From an uncultured Desulfobacter sp. (GTDB taxonomy: Bacteria > Desulfobacterota > Desulfobacteria > Desulfobacterales > Desulfobacteraceae): a stretch of 64,000 bases of DNA. Position numbers and translations under genes: made by a program. This document shows, piece by piece, positions 25,801-34,235 of this stretch. Below the pieces are notes generated by a model. It was not told where the DNA came from and did no database searches. It saw only the letters and a list, made by a program, of their open reading frames with translations. Where the stretch lies: assembly GCF_963665355.1 (NCBI RefSeq), contig NZ_OY762229.1, positions 4,340,001 to 4,404,000 of the forward strand, given 5' to 3'. The number at the start of each line of letters is the position of its first letter. Position 1 is the first letter of the stretch.

Positions 25801-27870
25801 TTACCCTTCTTTTTCGGCATTGACCTGATCGATAATCTTCTTGGCCAGATCCGGCGGAACTTCATCATAGATCTCAAATTCCATGGAAAATGTACCGCGT
25901 CCACCTGTCATGGAGCTTAAATCCGGTGCATAACGAAGCATCTCGGACATGGGAACCAGGGCGTTGATTATCTGTTTGTCACCATCGGAATCCATACCAA
26001 GAACCCGGCCACGTCTGGAGTTCAGATCACCCATAATATCGCCTGTGGCATCCTCGGGTGCCTTGACCGAAACCTTCATGATCGGTTCAAGTAAAGCGGC
26101 ACCGGCCTGGGCTGCAGCATTTTTAAACGCCAGAGAACCGGCGGTTTTAAATGCCATTTCCGAAGAGTCAACGGCATGGTAGGAACCAAAATCCAGGGTG
26201 GTGCGGAAATCCACACACGGGAACCCGGCCAGAATACCTTTCTGCATGGCGTCCCGGATACCAGCCTCAACCGCAGGAATATAGTTTTTGGGAATTACGC
26301 CGCCCACGATCTTATCCACAAACTCATACCCGGAACCTTTGGGCAGGGGCTCAAGCTCAATCCAGCAGTCACCGTACTGGCCATGGCCGCCGGACTGTTT
26401 TTTATGTTTGCCCTGGACCCGGACTTTTTTCTTAAATGTTTCGCGATAGGCCACCTTGGGTGTGGAAATGTCCATTCCCACGTTGAATTTGCGCTGAATT
26501 TTATCCGCTGTGATTTCAATATGTACAAGTCCGCGACCGGAGAGAATGGTCTGGCGGGTTTCTTCCTCACGACGCAGGGTAAGCCCGGTATCCTCTTCAA
26601 GGATCTTGCGCACAGCTTCATGGATCTTATCTTCGTCGCTTTTGGCTTTGGGTGAAATTGCAAAGGAGATGCACGGAGGCAATGGCGCCGGTGCCGGTAT
26701 CTGGATGGCTTTTCCACCGGTCAAGGTGTCCCCGGTCAGGGTGCTTTTCAGTTTTGCCACGGCCACAATGGAACCTGGCAGCGCACTGTCAATCTGTTTT
26801 TGTTCTTTGCCGGCAATTTCAAGAAGCTGGGAAAAACGCTCTTTGGTGTCCTTGGTCACATTGATGATATTGCCTTCCTTGCCAAGTTTTCCGGAAATGA
26901 CCCGGAACAGGGAGAGCCGTCCCGCATACGGGTCAACAATGGTGGCAAATACAAAACCTGTGAACTCGGCATCAGGATCGGGGGCCACTTCCACATCGTT
27001 TCCATCGGAATCCTTGGCAATCCATGGGCCACGATCAAGGGGAGACGGCATATAATCATTGATAAATTCAAATACCACATCAATACCGATCATTTTTGTG
27101 GCAGATATACAGATGGCCGGATAGAAACGGGCATCAAGAACGCCTGTTCTGAAAGCGCTTTTAATCTCGTCTTCGGTTACTTCTTCACCTTCCAGATATT
27201 TTTCAAGCAGAGCATCATCAAGTTCTGCGATATTTTCAACGAATTCTTCCTTGGCAGCGGCTATTTCATCAGCCATATCTGCCGGGATATCAATTCTTTT
27301 GGCCTTTCCGTCGGCATCATATTCAAAAGCTGTACCGGAAACGATATTCACAAGACCTTTAAACCCGTCTTCTGTGCCGATGGGATAGCATACGGGAATG
27401 ATTTTCTTTTTCAGGGAAGTCTCACATGCGGCAACCGCAGTGGCAAAATCAGATCGTTCACGGTCAAGCTTGTTGATAATGACTAAACCGGGCAGATTAT
27501 ATTCAAGGGCAGAGGCTGCCGCTTCCTCGGTCATGGCGGAAGGTCCGCCAACACCGTCAATGACAAAAGCCATGCTGTCGGCTACAGGAAAACATGTTTT
27601 GGAAGCAGAGAAAAAATTCTGGTCCCCGGGGGTGTCCATTAGTGTTACGACATGCTTTTGATGCGTATACTTAATAAATGATGTGCTAATACTTTGCTGT
27701 TTTTTAATCTCTTCGGGCTGGAAATCCATTACCGTATTTCCATCTTCAACCTTTCCAAGGCGATTTGTCACCCCGGCTTTGAACAGCATAGCCTCAGCAA
27801 GAGTAGTCTTGCCTGCACCTCCATGGCCCGCAAAAGCCACATTCCTCATGGATTTGATGTCTTCGCTCAT
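25801..27870 (-). CDS. EF-G-like translational GTPase (EF-G2 type)
   Basis: 689 residues, with the five EF-G domains by length and homology. G1 is GHGGAGKT (15-22) instead of the AHIDAGKT of canonical EF-G; G4 is NKLD. G3 reads DTPGD (79-83): the catalytic His of DTPGH is an Asp. Domain IV and V stretches are recognisable (YRETFKKKVRVQGKHKKQSG; LRYAPDLSSMTGGRGTFSME). This is the paralogue called FusA2/EF-G2, whose role is unclear and which need not drive translocation. No str operon or tuf gene is nearby. It lies downstream of tlyA with a 75-bp gap. Confidence 0.85.
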   Translation of the reverse strand: MSEDIKSMRNVAFAGHGGAGKTTLAEAMLFKAGVTNRLGKVEDGNTVMDFQPEEIKKQQSISTSFIKYTHQKHVVTLMDTPGDQNFFSASKTCFPVADSMAFVIDGVGGPSAMTEEAAASALEYNLPGLVIINKLDRERSDFATAVAACETSLKKKIIPVCYPIGTEDGFKGLVNIVSGTAFEYDADGKAKRIDIPADMADEIAAAKEEFVENIAELDDALLEKYLEGEEVTEDEIKSAFRTGVLDARFYPAICISATKMIGIDVVFEFINDYMPSPLDRGPWIAKDSDGNDVEVAPDPDAEFTGFVFATIVDPYAGRLSLFRVISGKLGKEGNIINVTKDTKERFSQLLEIAGKEQKQIDSALPGSIVAVAKLKSTLTGDTLTGGKAIQIPAPAPLPPCISFAISPKAKSDEDKIHEAVRKILEEDTGLTLRREEETRQTILSGRGLVHIEITADKIQRKFNVGMDISTPKVAYRETFKKKVRVQGKHKKQSGGHGQYGDCWIELEPLPKGSGYEFVDKIVGGVIPKNYIPAVEAGIRDAMQKGILAGFPCVDFRTTLDFGSYHAVDSSEMAFKTAGSLAFKNAAAQAGAALLEPIMKVSVKAPEDATGDIMGDLNSRRGRVLGMDSDGDKQIINALVPMSEMLRYAPDLSSMTGGRGTFSMEFEIYDEVPPDLAKKIIDQVNAEKEG

Positions 27871-27945
27871 TACGGCTCCTTATAGAATATTAATAAAATG
27901 ACAATACTCTAATAATCAAAATGAAATAAAAATAACAGTTTTATT

Positions 27946-28698
27946 TTATTTTTTTTGATAAACTAACCAAATTACGTACTCCTCATTACCCTTGGCGCCC
28001 AGCACCGGAGAGGTTACGATTCCGTTCACACTGTACCCCCTGTCCTGGAAAAAAAGTGTAATGTCCTGCTTGACCATATCTCTGATTTCAGGGTCTTTCA
28101 CGATGCCGCCTTTGCCTACATTTTCCTTGCCGGCTTCAAACTGCGGTTTGATAAGGGCCAGAATATCCGTGCCGTCCCGCATGAACTTTTCTGCGGACGG
28201 GATAACGGTTTTCAGAGAGATAAAAGATGTGTCCGCCACAATCGTATCCATGGGGTGGCCAATGGTGTCATAGTCAAGGTGGCGGATATTGGTTCGCTCG
28301 ATCACCACCACCCGGTCATCCTGGCGAAGGGACCAGTCAATCTGCCCGTAGCCCACATCAACTGCATACACTTTTTTAGCTCCGAATTTGATCAGACAGT
28401 CGGTAAATCCGCCTGTGGAGGCACCAATATCCAGGCATACAGCATCCTGGACAGATACAGGGAAACTGTTGAGTGCTTTTTCAAGTTTGAGACCGCCCCG
28501 GCTGACATAGGGATGATCAGGGGCTTTAACCTCAAGCAAGGCCGAAGAATTCACCTGGGTGCCGGGTTTGTCCGCCCTGACACCGTTGACCATGACCTTT
28601 CCGGCCATAATCAGGGCCTTGGCCCGATCCCTTGAGCGAACCAGGCCCTGATCAACCAGGGCCTGGTCCAGACGTTTTCTGGACGTTTTATTTTTCAC
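27946..28698 (-). CDS. tlyA: TlyA-family rRNA 2'-O-methyltransferase / hemolysin-like protein
   Basis: 250 residues. The N-terminal S4 RNA-binding domain (RLDQALVDQGLVRSRDRAKA) is joined to an FtsJ/RrmJ-type methyltransferase domain with the SAM motif LDIGASTGGFTDCL (about 90-103). TlyA of mycobacteria methylates ribose in 16S and 23S rRNA; activity in this lineage is assumed from homology. The start overlaps the dxs stop by 11 nt. It is the last gene of the xseA-xseB-ispA-dxs-tlyA operon. Confidence 0.9.
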   Translation of the reverse strand: MKNKTSRKRLDQALVDQGLVRSRDRAKALIMAGKVMVNGVRADKPGTQVNSSALLEVKAPDHPYVSRGGLKLEKALNSFPVSVQDAVCLDIGASTGGFTDCLIKFGAKKVYAVDVGYGQIDWSLRQDDRVVVIERTNIRHLDYDTIGHPMDTIVADTSFISLKTVIPSAEKFMRDGTDILALIKPQFEAGKENVGKGGIVKDPEIRDMVKQDITLFFQDRGYSVNGIVTSPVLGAKGNEEYVIWLVYQKK

Positions 28699-30568
28699 GG
28701 CACAACTTAAATCCGGCCGTCACAACAGCTTGCACGTCAATTCCGTAATCTTTCCGAAGCTCCTTCTGGCTGCCGTGTTCCACAAAGACATCATCAATGC
28801 CCACCCGCTTCACGTGACATCCTGAAAGCCCGCTGTCACTGATCAATTCAAGGATGGCTGAACCAAAACCACCGGCCATCACATGCTCTTCAATGGTCAC
28901 CACATTTTTGATTTTTCCGGCAAGCTCAAGGATCAGATCCGCATCCAGGGGCTTTACAAACCGGGCATTGACCACCGTACTTTCAATGCCCTGGGCGGAT
29001 AAAAGTTCTGCGGCATCCATGGCATCATTCACGCAGCGGCCGATCCCGATGATTAACAGGTCATTGCCGTCACGAAGAACCTTCCCTTTTCCTACCTCAA
29101 GGGCTTTGGCATTGTAATCGACGTCTACGCCTTCACCGGCTCCTCTGGGATAACGCAGGGCAATGGGGCCCTGATGGGCAACAGCTGTATTCATCATCCG
29201 CACCAGTTCATTTTCATCCATGGGTGCCATAATGGTCATATTGGGCATGGAACGAAGATAGGAAAAATCAAACAACCCATGGTGGGTGGGCCCGTCTTCA
29301 CCAACAATGCCGCCGCGGTCTATGGCAAAAATTACGGGATGGCTGTCAATACAGACATCATGGAGAATCTGGTCATAGGCGCGCTGCAAAAAAGAGGAGT
29401 AGATGGCCACCACGGGCTTTGCCCCTTTGGCGGCAAGACCTGCGGCAAAGGTCACCGCATGCTGCTCGGCAATGCCCACATCAACAAACCTGTCGGCGAA
29501 TTGCTGGGCAAAATGCTTTAATCCCGTGCCTTCGGGCATGGCAGCCGTCACCGCCACAATGCACTTGTTTTGTTTCGCAAGCTCAATCATACATTTGCCG
29601 AACACCGACGTGTATGAGGGGGGTCTGCCACTCATTGAAGCCGGGCATTTTCCGGTATCCACGGCAAAAGCGCCCACGCCGTGAAAATAGACCGGGTTTT
29701 TTTCAGCAGGCCCGTAGCCTTTGCCCTTTTTCGTGGTCACATGCAGCAGCACGGGAGAATCCGGATCTTTAATATTGGATAAAATATCAATGAGATGATC
29801 CAGATTGTGGCCGTCAATGGGGCCGAAATAATCAAAATTAAAGGCTTCGAACAGCATGCCAGGCGTCACAAAGGTCTTGAAAGACTCCTCCCACCTTTTG
29901 GCCCATCCATACATGTCATCCCCGATTTTGGGCACGGATTTTAAAAACTGGCCAAACTGATTTCGCATATTTTGCAGGGTTTTGTGCGAAAAAGTCCGGG
30001 AAAGATAGGACGACAAGGCACCCACATTGGCGGAGATGGACATGTCGTTATCATTTAATATAACGATGTATTTCTGCTGGAGATCGCCTGCCTGGTTCAA
30101 TCCCTCATAGGCAAGTCCTGCGGTCAGGGACCCGTCACCGATGATTGAGACCACATTGGATTTATCCTTCTTGAGCGCCTTGGCATAGCTGATGCCAAGA
30201 CCGGCAGAAATTGATGTGGACGCATGGCCCACCGTAAAGGCGTCATAGGGACTTTCCTGGATTTTAACAAACCCTGAAATTCCCTTATATTTGCGCAGGG
30301 TGTCGAAGTTGGGGTTGCGCCCGGTTAAAAGCTTGTGCGCATAGGCCTGGTGCCCCACATCCCAGATCAGGGTATCTTTGGGCACATCAAATACATAGTG
30401 CAAAGCTATGGTCAGCTCTACGACACCTAAGCTGGATGCCAGATGCCCGCCGTTTTGTGATACCACATCAATAATCCGGCCCCGGATCTCCCTGGCAACA
30501 GCGCCGAGTTCTTCCCGTGGAATCAGTTTTAGATCATCAGGACAGTTTATTTGGTCAAGATATTTCAA
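28688..30568 (-). CDS. dxs: 1-deoxy-D-xylulose-5-phosphate synthase
   Basis: 626 residues, full length. It condenses pyruvate and glyceraldehyde-3-phosphate in the first step of the MEP isoprenoid pathway. The ThDP-binding motif GDGSLTAGLAYEGLNQAG (about 145-162), the transketolase motif EDGPTHHGLFDFSYLR (about 423-438) and the C-terminal domain are all present. It lies between ispA and tlyA in a tight operon, linking precursor supply with prenyl-chain synthesis. ATG 30568 follows the ispA stop by 24 bp. Confidence 0.97.
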   Translation of the reverse strand: MKYLDQINCPDDLKLIPREELGAVAREIRGRIIDVVSQNGGHLASSLGVVELTIALHYVFDVPKDTLIWDVGHQAYAHKLLTGRNPNFDTLRKYKGISGFVKIQESPYDAFTVGHASTSISAGLGISYAKALKKDKSNVVSIIGDGSLTAGLAYEGLNQAGDLQQKYIVILNDNDMSISANVGALSSYLSRTFSHKTLQNMRNQFGQFLKSVPKIGDDMYGWAKRWEESFKTFVTPGMLFEAFNFDYFGPIDGHNLDHLIDILSNIKDPDSPVLLHVTTKKGKGYGPAEKNPVYFHGVGAFAVDTGKCPASMSGRPPSYTSVFGKCMIELAKQNKCIVAVTAAMPEGTGLKHFAQQFADRFVDVGIAEQHAVTFAAGLAAKGAKPVVAIYSSFLQRAYDQILHDVCIDSHPVIFAIDRGGIVGEDGPTHHGLFDFSYLRSMPNMTIMAPMDENELVRMMNTAVAHQGPIALRYPRGAGEGVDVDYNAKALEVGKGKVLRDGNDLLIIGIGRCVNDAMDAAELLSAQGIESTVVNARFVKPLDADLILELAGKIKNVVTIEEHVMAGGFGSAILELISDSGLSGCHVKRVGIDDVFVEHGSQKELRKDYGIDVQAVVTAGFKLCREK

Positions 30569-30592
30569 CGCATACCTCTTATTAGTGTCAAA

Positions 30593-31534
30593 TCATCTGT
30601 TCCGGTTGATAATGTAACCGGCAATGGCGCGTAAAGGTTCGCTGTTTTCTCTAAATTGTTTTCCTTTGTAATTGTCCAACGCCTTAAGGGCATCGGCCAC
30701 AAGCTGCTTTGAAAAGGCTTTGGATTCTTCAAGGCCAAGGATTGCGGGAAAGGTCATTTTATCGTGCAGGGCATCTGTCCCTGCGGCTTTCCCCATGATT
30801 TTGGGATCGCCTACCACATTCAAAATATCGTCCATGACCTGGAAAGCCAACCCGATATTTTGGGCATATGTGCCCAGGGCATTTAAGGCATCTTCATCCG
30901 CACCGGCACTGATGGCCCCTGAAGCAACACTGACCTCTATCATGGCACCGGTTTTATGACGGTGGATCTTCTTAAGATGGGCCAGGGCTTGTTCGCTGTC
31001 CGAAGGCAAATTTTCAGGATTTTTTTCAGCCTGCATATCAAGCATCTGGCCTTCCACCATGCCATTAACCCCGGCTGCCGCAGATATTTTTTCCACCAGA
31101 AGAAGGCGGGTTTCAGCGTCGGGAAAAACCTTGAAACAGGATCCCGGCGCTGCAAGGATATTGAACGCATGGGTCAAAAGCCCGTCTCCGGCCAAAATGG
31201 CGGTGGCTTCGGAAAATTTTTTATGGCAGGTGGGAACGCCCCGGCGCAGATCATCATTATCCATACCCGGCAGGTCATCGTGGATCAGGGAATAGGTATG
31301 AATCATCTCAATGGCACAGGAAGCGGGCAGGGCGATCACCGGATCGGCACCCACAGCGCCGGCTGTCGCCAGGGCCAGGGCAGGGCGGACCCGTTTGCCG
31401 CCGGCCATCAGAGAGTGGGTCATGGCCTGGATAAGCTCGCGTTGCCTGTCAAATTGATCAAAAATATTTATCAGGGCGTTATCAACAAGTTTACGGTTCC
31501 GGGATAAATAGCCGGAAAGATCAAAGGTGCTCAT
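30593..31534 (-). CDS. ispA: Polyprenyl (farnesyl/geranylgeranyl) diphosphate synthase
   Basis: 313 residues. The first aspartate-rich motif is DDLPGMDND (about 92-100), and the second is DDILNVVGD in the C-terminal half. These bind the Mg2+-diphosphate of allylic substrates. By operon position (between xseB and dxs) it is the IspA orthologue making C15 or C20 diphosphates; the chain length is not certain. Its ATG overlaps the xseB stop by one base (TAATG), so it is translationally coupled. Confidence 0.94.
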   Translation of the reverse strand: MSTFDLSGYLSRNRKLVDNALINIFDQFDRQRELIQAMTHSLMAGGKRVRPALALATAGAVGADPVIALPASCAIEMIHTYSLIHDDLPGMDNDDLRRGVPTCHKKFSEATAILAGDGLLTHAFNILAAPGSCFKVFPDAETRLLLVEKISAAAGVNGMVEGQMLDMQAEKNPENLPSDSEQALAHLKKIHRHKTGAMIEVSVASGAISAGADEDALNALGTYAQNIGLAFQVMDDILNVVGDPKIMGKAAGTDALHDKMTFPAILGLEESKAFSKQLVADALKALDNYKGKQFRENSEPLRAIAGYIINRNR

Positions 31535-31758
31535 TACTCTTCCTTAAAATCTGATACGTTGGGATTGCCGTTATCGTCCATGGTCAACCGGGTGATTTTC
31601 TGTTCGGTTTTATCTAAAATTTCAAGGCAGAAACGGGTGTTGGCAATCCCGTCTTCATATTTTTTGACTGCCTGTTCCAAAGTCAAGTCACCGGATTCCA
31701 TTTCTCTGACTATGTTTTCAAGCTGTTTTAGTGCGGTTTCAAAGGTTTTCTTTGCCAT
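31534..31758 (-). CDS. xseB: Exodeoxyribonuclease VII small subunit
   Basis: 74 residues, the normal XseB size. The start is set at ATG 31758 (MAKKTFETALKQL) because the homologous region begins there; an upstream in-frame extension lies wholly inside xseA. The protein is the all-helical small subunit (LEQAVKKYEDGI) that assembles in several copies on XseA to make the ssDNA exonuclease. It overlaps the end of xseA by 20 nt and the ispA start by one. Confidence 0.93.
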   Translation of the reverse strand: MAKKTFETALKQLENIVREMESGDLTLEQAVKKYEDGIANTRFCLEILDKTEQKITRLTMDDNGNPNVSDFKEE

Positions 31759-33112
31759 ATATGTTTTCCACCCGGGCATCCAGGCGTCCTTTAGATAAAA
31801 TAATTTCAATGGGATCGTTAGCATCCAGGGTCTCGGCGTCCATTACAACACGGCCGCCGGCATGACTACCCGTGGACAATGTGCGGGTGATGCTGTAACC
31901 ACGGTTCAACACAGCTGACGGATTTAAGGTCTCAAGTTGAGCCCTTTGCCAGTTTACCTTTTCTTTGCATTGTTTCAGGTAAGCATAAAAAAGATAAGAA
32001 AGGGATGACTGAAAATCCGTTACATCTTTTTTCCAGTCCTGAATACGGGACAAGGGCAGGGTGGTTGTTAGTGCCTTTTCAAGCCATTGGGTTTTCTGGC
32101 GCTGGTGGGTGATATGATTCTTAACCAGAGTAAAAAGCCTGGTTTGCAGATCCTCAATGCGGAACCTGAAATCATCCACAACCCTGGCCGGGCTTTTAAG
32201 CCGTCTTTGCAAATCATTTACATATTCGCGAAGCTGCAGGATACGACGATCAATCTTATTGTTTAATTCATCTTGCAATCCAATGAGTTGATGTACCAGG
32301 GCAGCCTGATCAGGCAGGGCCATTTGGGCAGCGGCCGATGGGGTAGGGGCCCGAAGATCGGCAACGAAATCGGCAATGGTGAAGTCAATTTCATGACCGA
32401 TGCCTGAAATGACGGGTATTTCAGATTCGTAAACAGCCTTGGCCACGGTTTGGGTGTTAAATGCCCACAAATCTTCCAGGGATCCGCCGCCCCTGGCAAT
32501 TATAATAAGGTCACAGGTTTTGACCGTATTGGCAAGTTCAATGGCCCGGGAAATTTCAAATTCTGCGGCTTCGCCCTGTACCTTGACAGGAATGATTTCA
32601 AGGGGAACGCTTGGACAGCGCTGTCTGGCCACCTCAATAATGTCACGCACCGCAGCACCTGTACCCGAGGTGATCACATGGATGCCTGAAGGCAGAAAAG
32701 GAATCGGTTTCTTATGAGCCGTATCAAACCAGCCCAAGGCAGCCAGCTTGGCCTTGAGAAGTTCAAAATTCTGTTGAAGCGCTCCTGTGCCTTCGGGTTC
32801 CATATACTCAAAGATGAGCTGATAAGCACCACGGGGCTCGTAAAGTGACAGGCGCGCCATACCTTTGATTTTCATCCCATTTTCCGGGGCAAACTTTAAA
32901 TGACGAGTCTGGCCTTTAAAAATTACGCAGGAGATAACAGCCGTGTCATCTTTTAGTGAAAAATAGGAATGGCCTGATGCAGGTGTTGAAAAATTTGAGA
33001 TCTCACCCGTAATCCACAAAAATGGAAACTTTTCCTCAAGCAGATTTTTTATCTGTCTTGTCAAGGAGCCTACGGTGTAAACCTTGCTGTCCTGTGATGC
33101 CATGCCTCTCAT
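31739..33112 (-). CDS. xseA: Exodeoxyribonuclease VII large subunit
   Basis: 457 residues. N-terminal OB-fold (VGSLTRQIKNLLEEKFPFLW, SGHSYFSLKDD), then the catalytic domain with HVITSGTGAAVRDIIEV, IIARGGGSLEDLWAFN and ISGIGHEIDFTIADFVADLR, and a long coiled-coil before the C terminus. With XseB it degrades single-stranded DNA in mismatch repair and recombination. A second Met three codons in (33103) is an equally possible start. It is the first gene of the operon that continues to tlyA. Confidence 0.95.
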   Translation of the reverse strand: MRGMASQDSKVYTVGSLTRQIKNLLEEKFPFLWITGEISNFSTPASGHSYFSLKDDTAVISCVIFKGQTRHLKFAPENGMKIKGMARLSLYEPRGAYQLIFEYMEPEGTGALQQNFELLKAKLAALGWFDTAHKKPIPFLPSGIHVITSGTGAAVRDIIEVARQRCPSVPLEIIPVKVQGEAAEFEISRAIELANTVKTCDLIIIARGGGSLEDLWAFNTQTVAKAVYESEIPVISGIGHEIDFTIADFVADLRAPTPSAAAQMALPDQAALVHQLIGLQDELNNKIDRRILQLREYVNDLQRRLKSPARVVDDFRFRIEDLQTRLFTLVKNHITHQRQKTQWLEKALTTTLPLSRIQDWKKDVTDFQSSLSYLFYAYLKQCKEKVNWQRAQLETLNPSAVLNRGYSITRTLSTGSHAGGRVVMDAETLDANDPIEIILSKGRLDARVENIYGKENL

Positions 33113-33244
33113 CGCCTTAGGTATATGTGGATTTTGTACAAAGCTAATATTTATAAAATAAATCAGTTCTAAAAGTCAATAAGCGCAAAGCCTTGAAGAA
33201 CGGCACCAGAACTTACCCCGATATATATATATATGCTATAAGGT

Positions 33245-33281
33245 CTGATAATATATATTATGTTAACTTTTATATTATCAG
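33245..33281. promoter_or_regulatory. Inverted repeat upstream of the BI-1 gene
   Basis: Perfect 11-nt arms CTGATAATATA / TATATTATCAG separated by 15 nt, about 40 bp upstream of the candidate -35 element. It could be an operator; AT-richness makes chance similarity easier. Confidence 0.35.
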
Positions 33282-33320
33282 GGTTTATATCAGGCCGTTT
33301 TATATAATCAAAATGTAATA

Positions 33321-33348
33321 TTGAAATCTGCCCTGCCCGTGTTATATT
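33321..33348 (+). promoter_or_regulatory. Candidate sigma-70 promoter for the BI-1 gene
   Basis: TTGAAA (33321-33326), a 16-bp spacer and TATATT (33343-33348) lie about 80 bp before ATG 33427. Each box has one or two mismatches to consensus. Confidence 0.5.
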
Positions 33349-33426
33349 ACATTAAAAATCAGAACGAGATCAATTTCTTTGGTCTGACTAACCTGAAACA
33401 AAAAAAGGAGACTTAAAGGAGACTTT

Positions 33427-34134
33427 ATGAATACAAACATTTCCTATCAGCAGACCGGGGTTATGACCAGGGTCAATACGTTTATCAGAAGCACATACAA
33501 CTGGATGGCCATTGGTCTTGCAGCCACCGGCCTGACCTCATATTTTGTATCCGAAAGTCCTGCCATGATGCAAGCCGTATACGGCAACCCCATCATGCCG
33601 TGGGTATTGTTTATCGGTCTTATCCTCATGTGCGGATTTATCAGTGCACGCATTCAAAAAATGCAGGCAAGTACGGCCACAGGACTTTATGTGGGACTAA
33701 CCGTTCTTTACGGCATCTGCATTGCGCCAATTTTTATGATTTATACCAGGGGTTCCATTGCCTCCACCTTTTTTATCTGCGCTGCGACCTTTGGTGCCGC
33801 AAGCGTTTACGGTATGGTAACTAAAAAAGATCTCACAGGCATGGCCCAGTTTCTGATGATGGGCCTGATCGGTATAATTATTGCCATGGTTGTAAATATA
33901 TTCCTGCACAGCTCAGCCATGCAGACCATTATCTCCATGATTGCCGTAGTACTCTTCACAGGACTTACCGCCTATGACACTCAGAAACTGAAATCCATGG
34001 CAGTGACCCTTCCCATGGATGCAACGGGCGCAATGGTCCGTAAAGGTGCTATTCTTGGCGCCCTAAGCCTTTACCTTGATTTTATGGGCTTATTCGTTCA
34101 CCTGCTCAACCTGCTTGGCGTTGCCAGAGACTAA
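33427..34134 (+). CDS. Bax inhibitor-1 / YccA family membrane protein
   Basis: 235 residues with seven membrane segments. FLHSSAMQTIISMIAVVLFT and the C-terminal GAILGALSLYLDFMGLFVHL are typical of BI-1 proteins, with the Asp residues thought to form a pH-sensitive latch. Bacterial members act as Ca2+ leak channels (YetJ) or FtsH modulators (YccA); which applies here is unknown. Strong AAAGGAGACTTTATG start context; the gene is monocistronic, with a terminator just after it. Confidence 0.93.
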   Translation: MNTNISYQQTGVMTRVNTFIRSTYNWMAIGLAATGLTSYFVSESPAMMQAVYGNPIMPWVLFIGLILMCGFISARIQKMQASTATGLYVGLTVLYGICIAPIFMIYTRGSIASTFFICAATFGAASVYGMVTKKDLTGMAQFLMMGLIGIIIAMVVNIFLHSSAMQTIISMIAVVLFTGLTAYDTQKLKSMAVTLPMDATGAMVRKGAILGALSLYLDFMGLFVHLLNLLGVARD

Positions 34135-34150
34135 AATACAAACATTAAAA

Positions 34151-34192
34151 AAAACAACCAGGAACAAAATTCATGTTCCTGGTTGTTTTTTT
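34151..34192. terminator. Rho-independent terminator
   Basis: AAAACAACCAGGAACA and TGTTCCTGGTTGTTTT pair perfectly around a 7-nt loop and run into a T-tract on the plus strand; the A-run on the other side may serve glmM on the minus strand. Confidence 0.93.
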
Positions 34193-34235
34193 AGCCCTTA
34201 ACAAAATTCCACGTTTGGCAGATGGGTGCTTTTTG

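Larger units (their letters stand above)
33113..33426. other. Intergenic region between xseA and the BI-1 gene (314 bp)
   Basis: Very AT-rich. It holds a (AT)7 run (33221-33234), an inverted repeat (33245-33281) and a candidate promoter (33321-33348) for the plus-strand gene. No coding sequence is seen. Confidence 0.6.

Noticed and set aside
31759-31824. 22-residue N-terminal extension of XseB
   Set aside because: It lies inside xseA and is not part of the XseB family; the protein begins at MAKKTFETAL.
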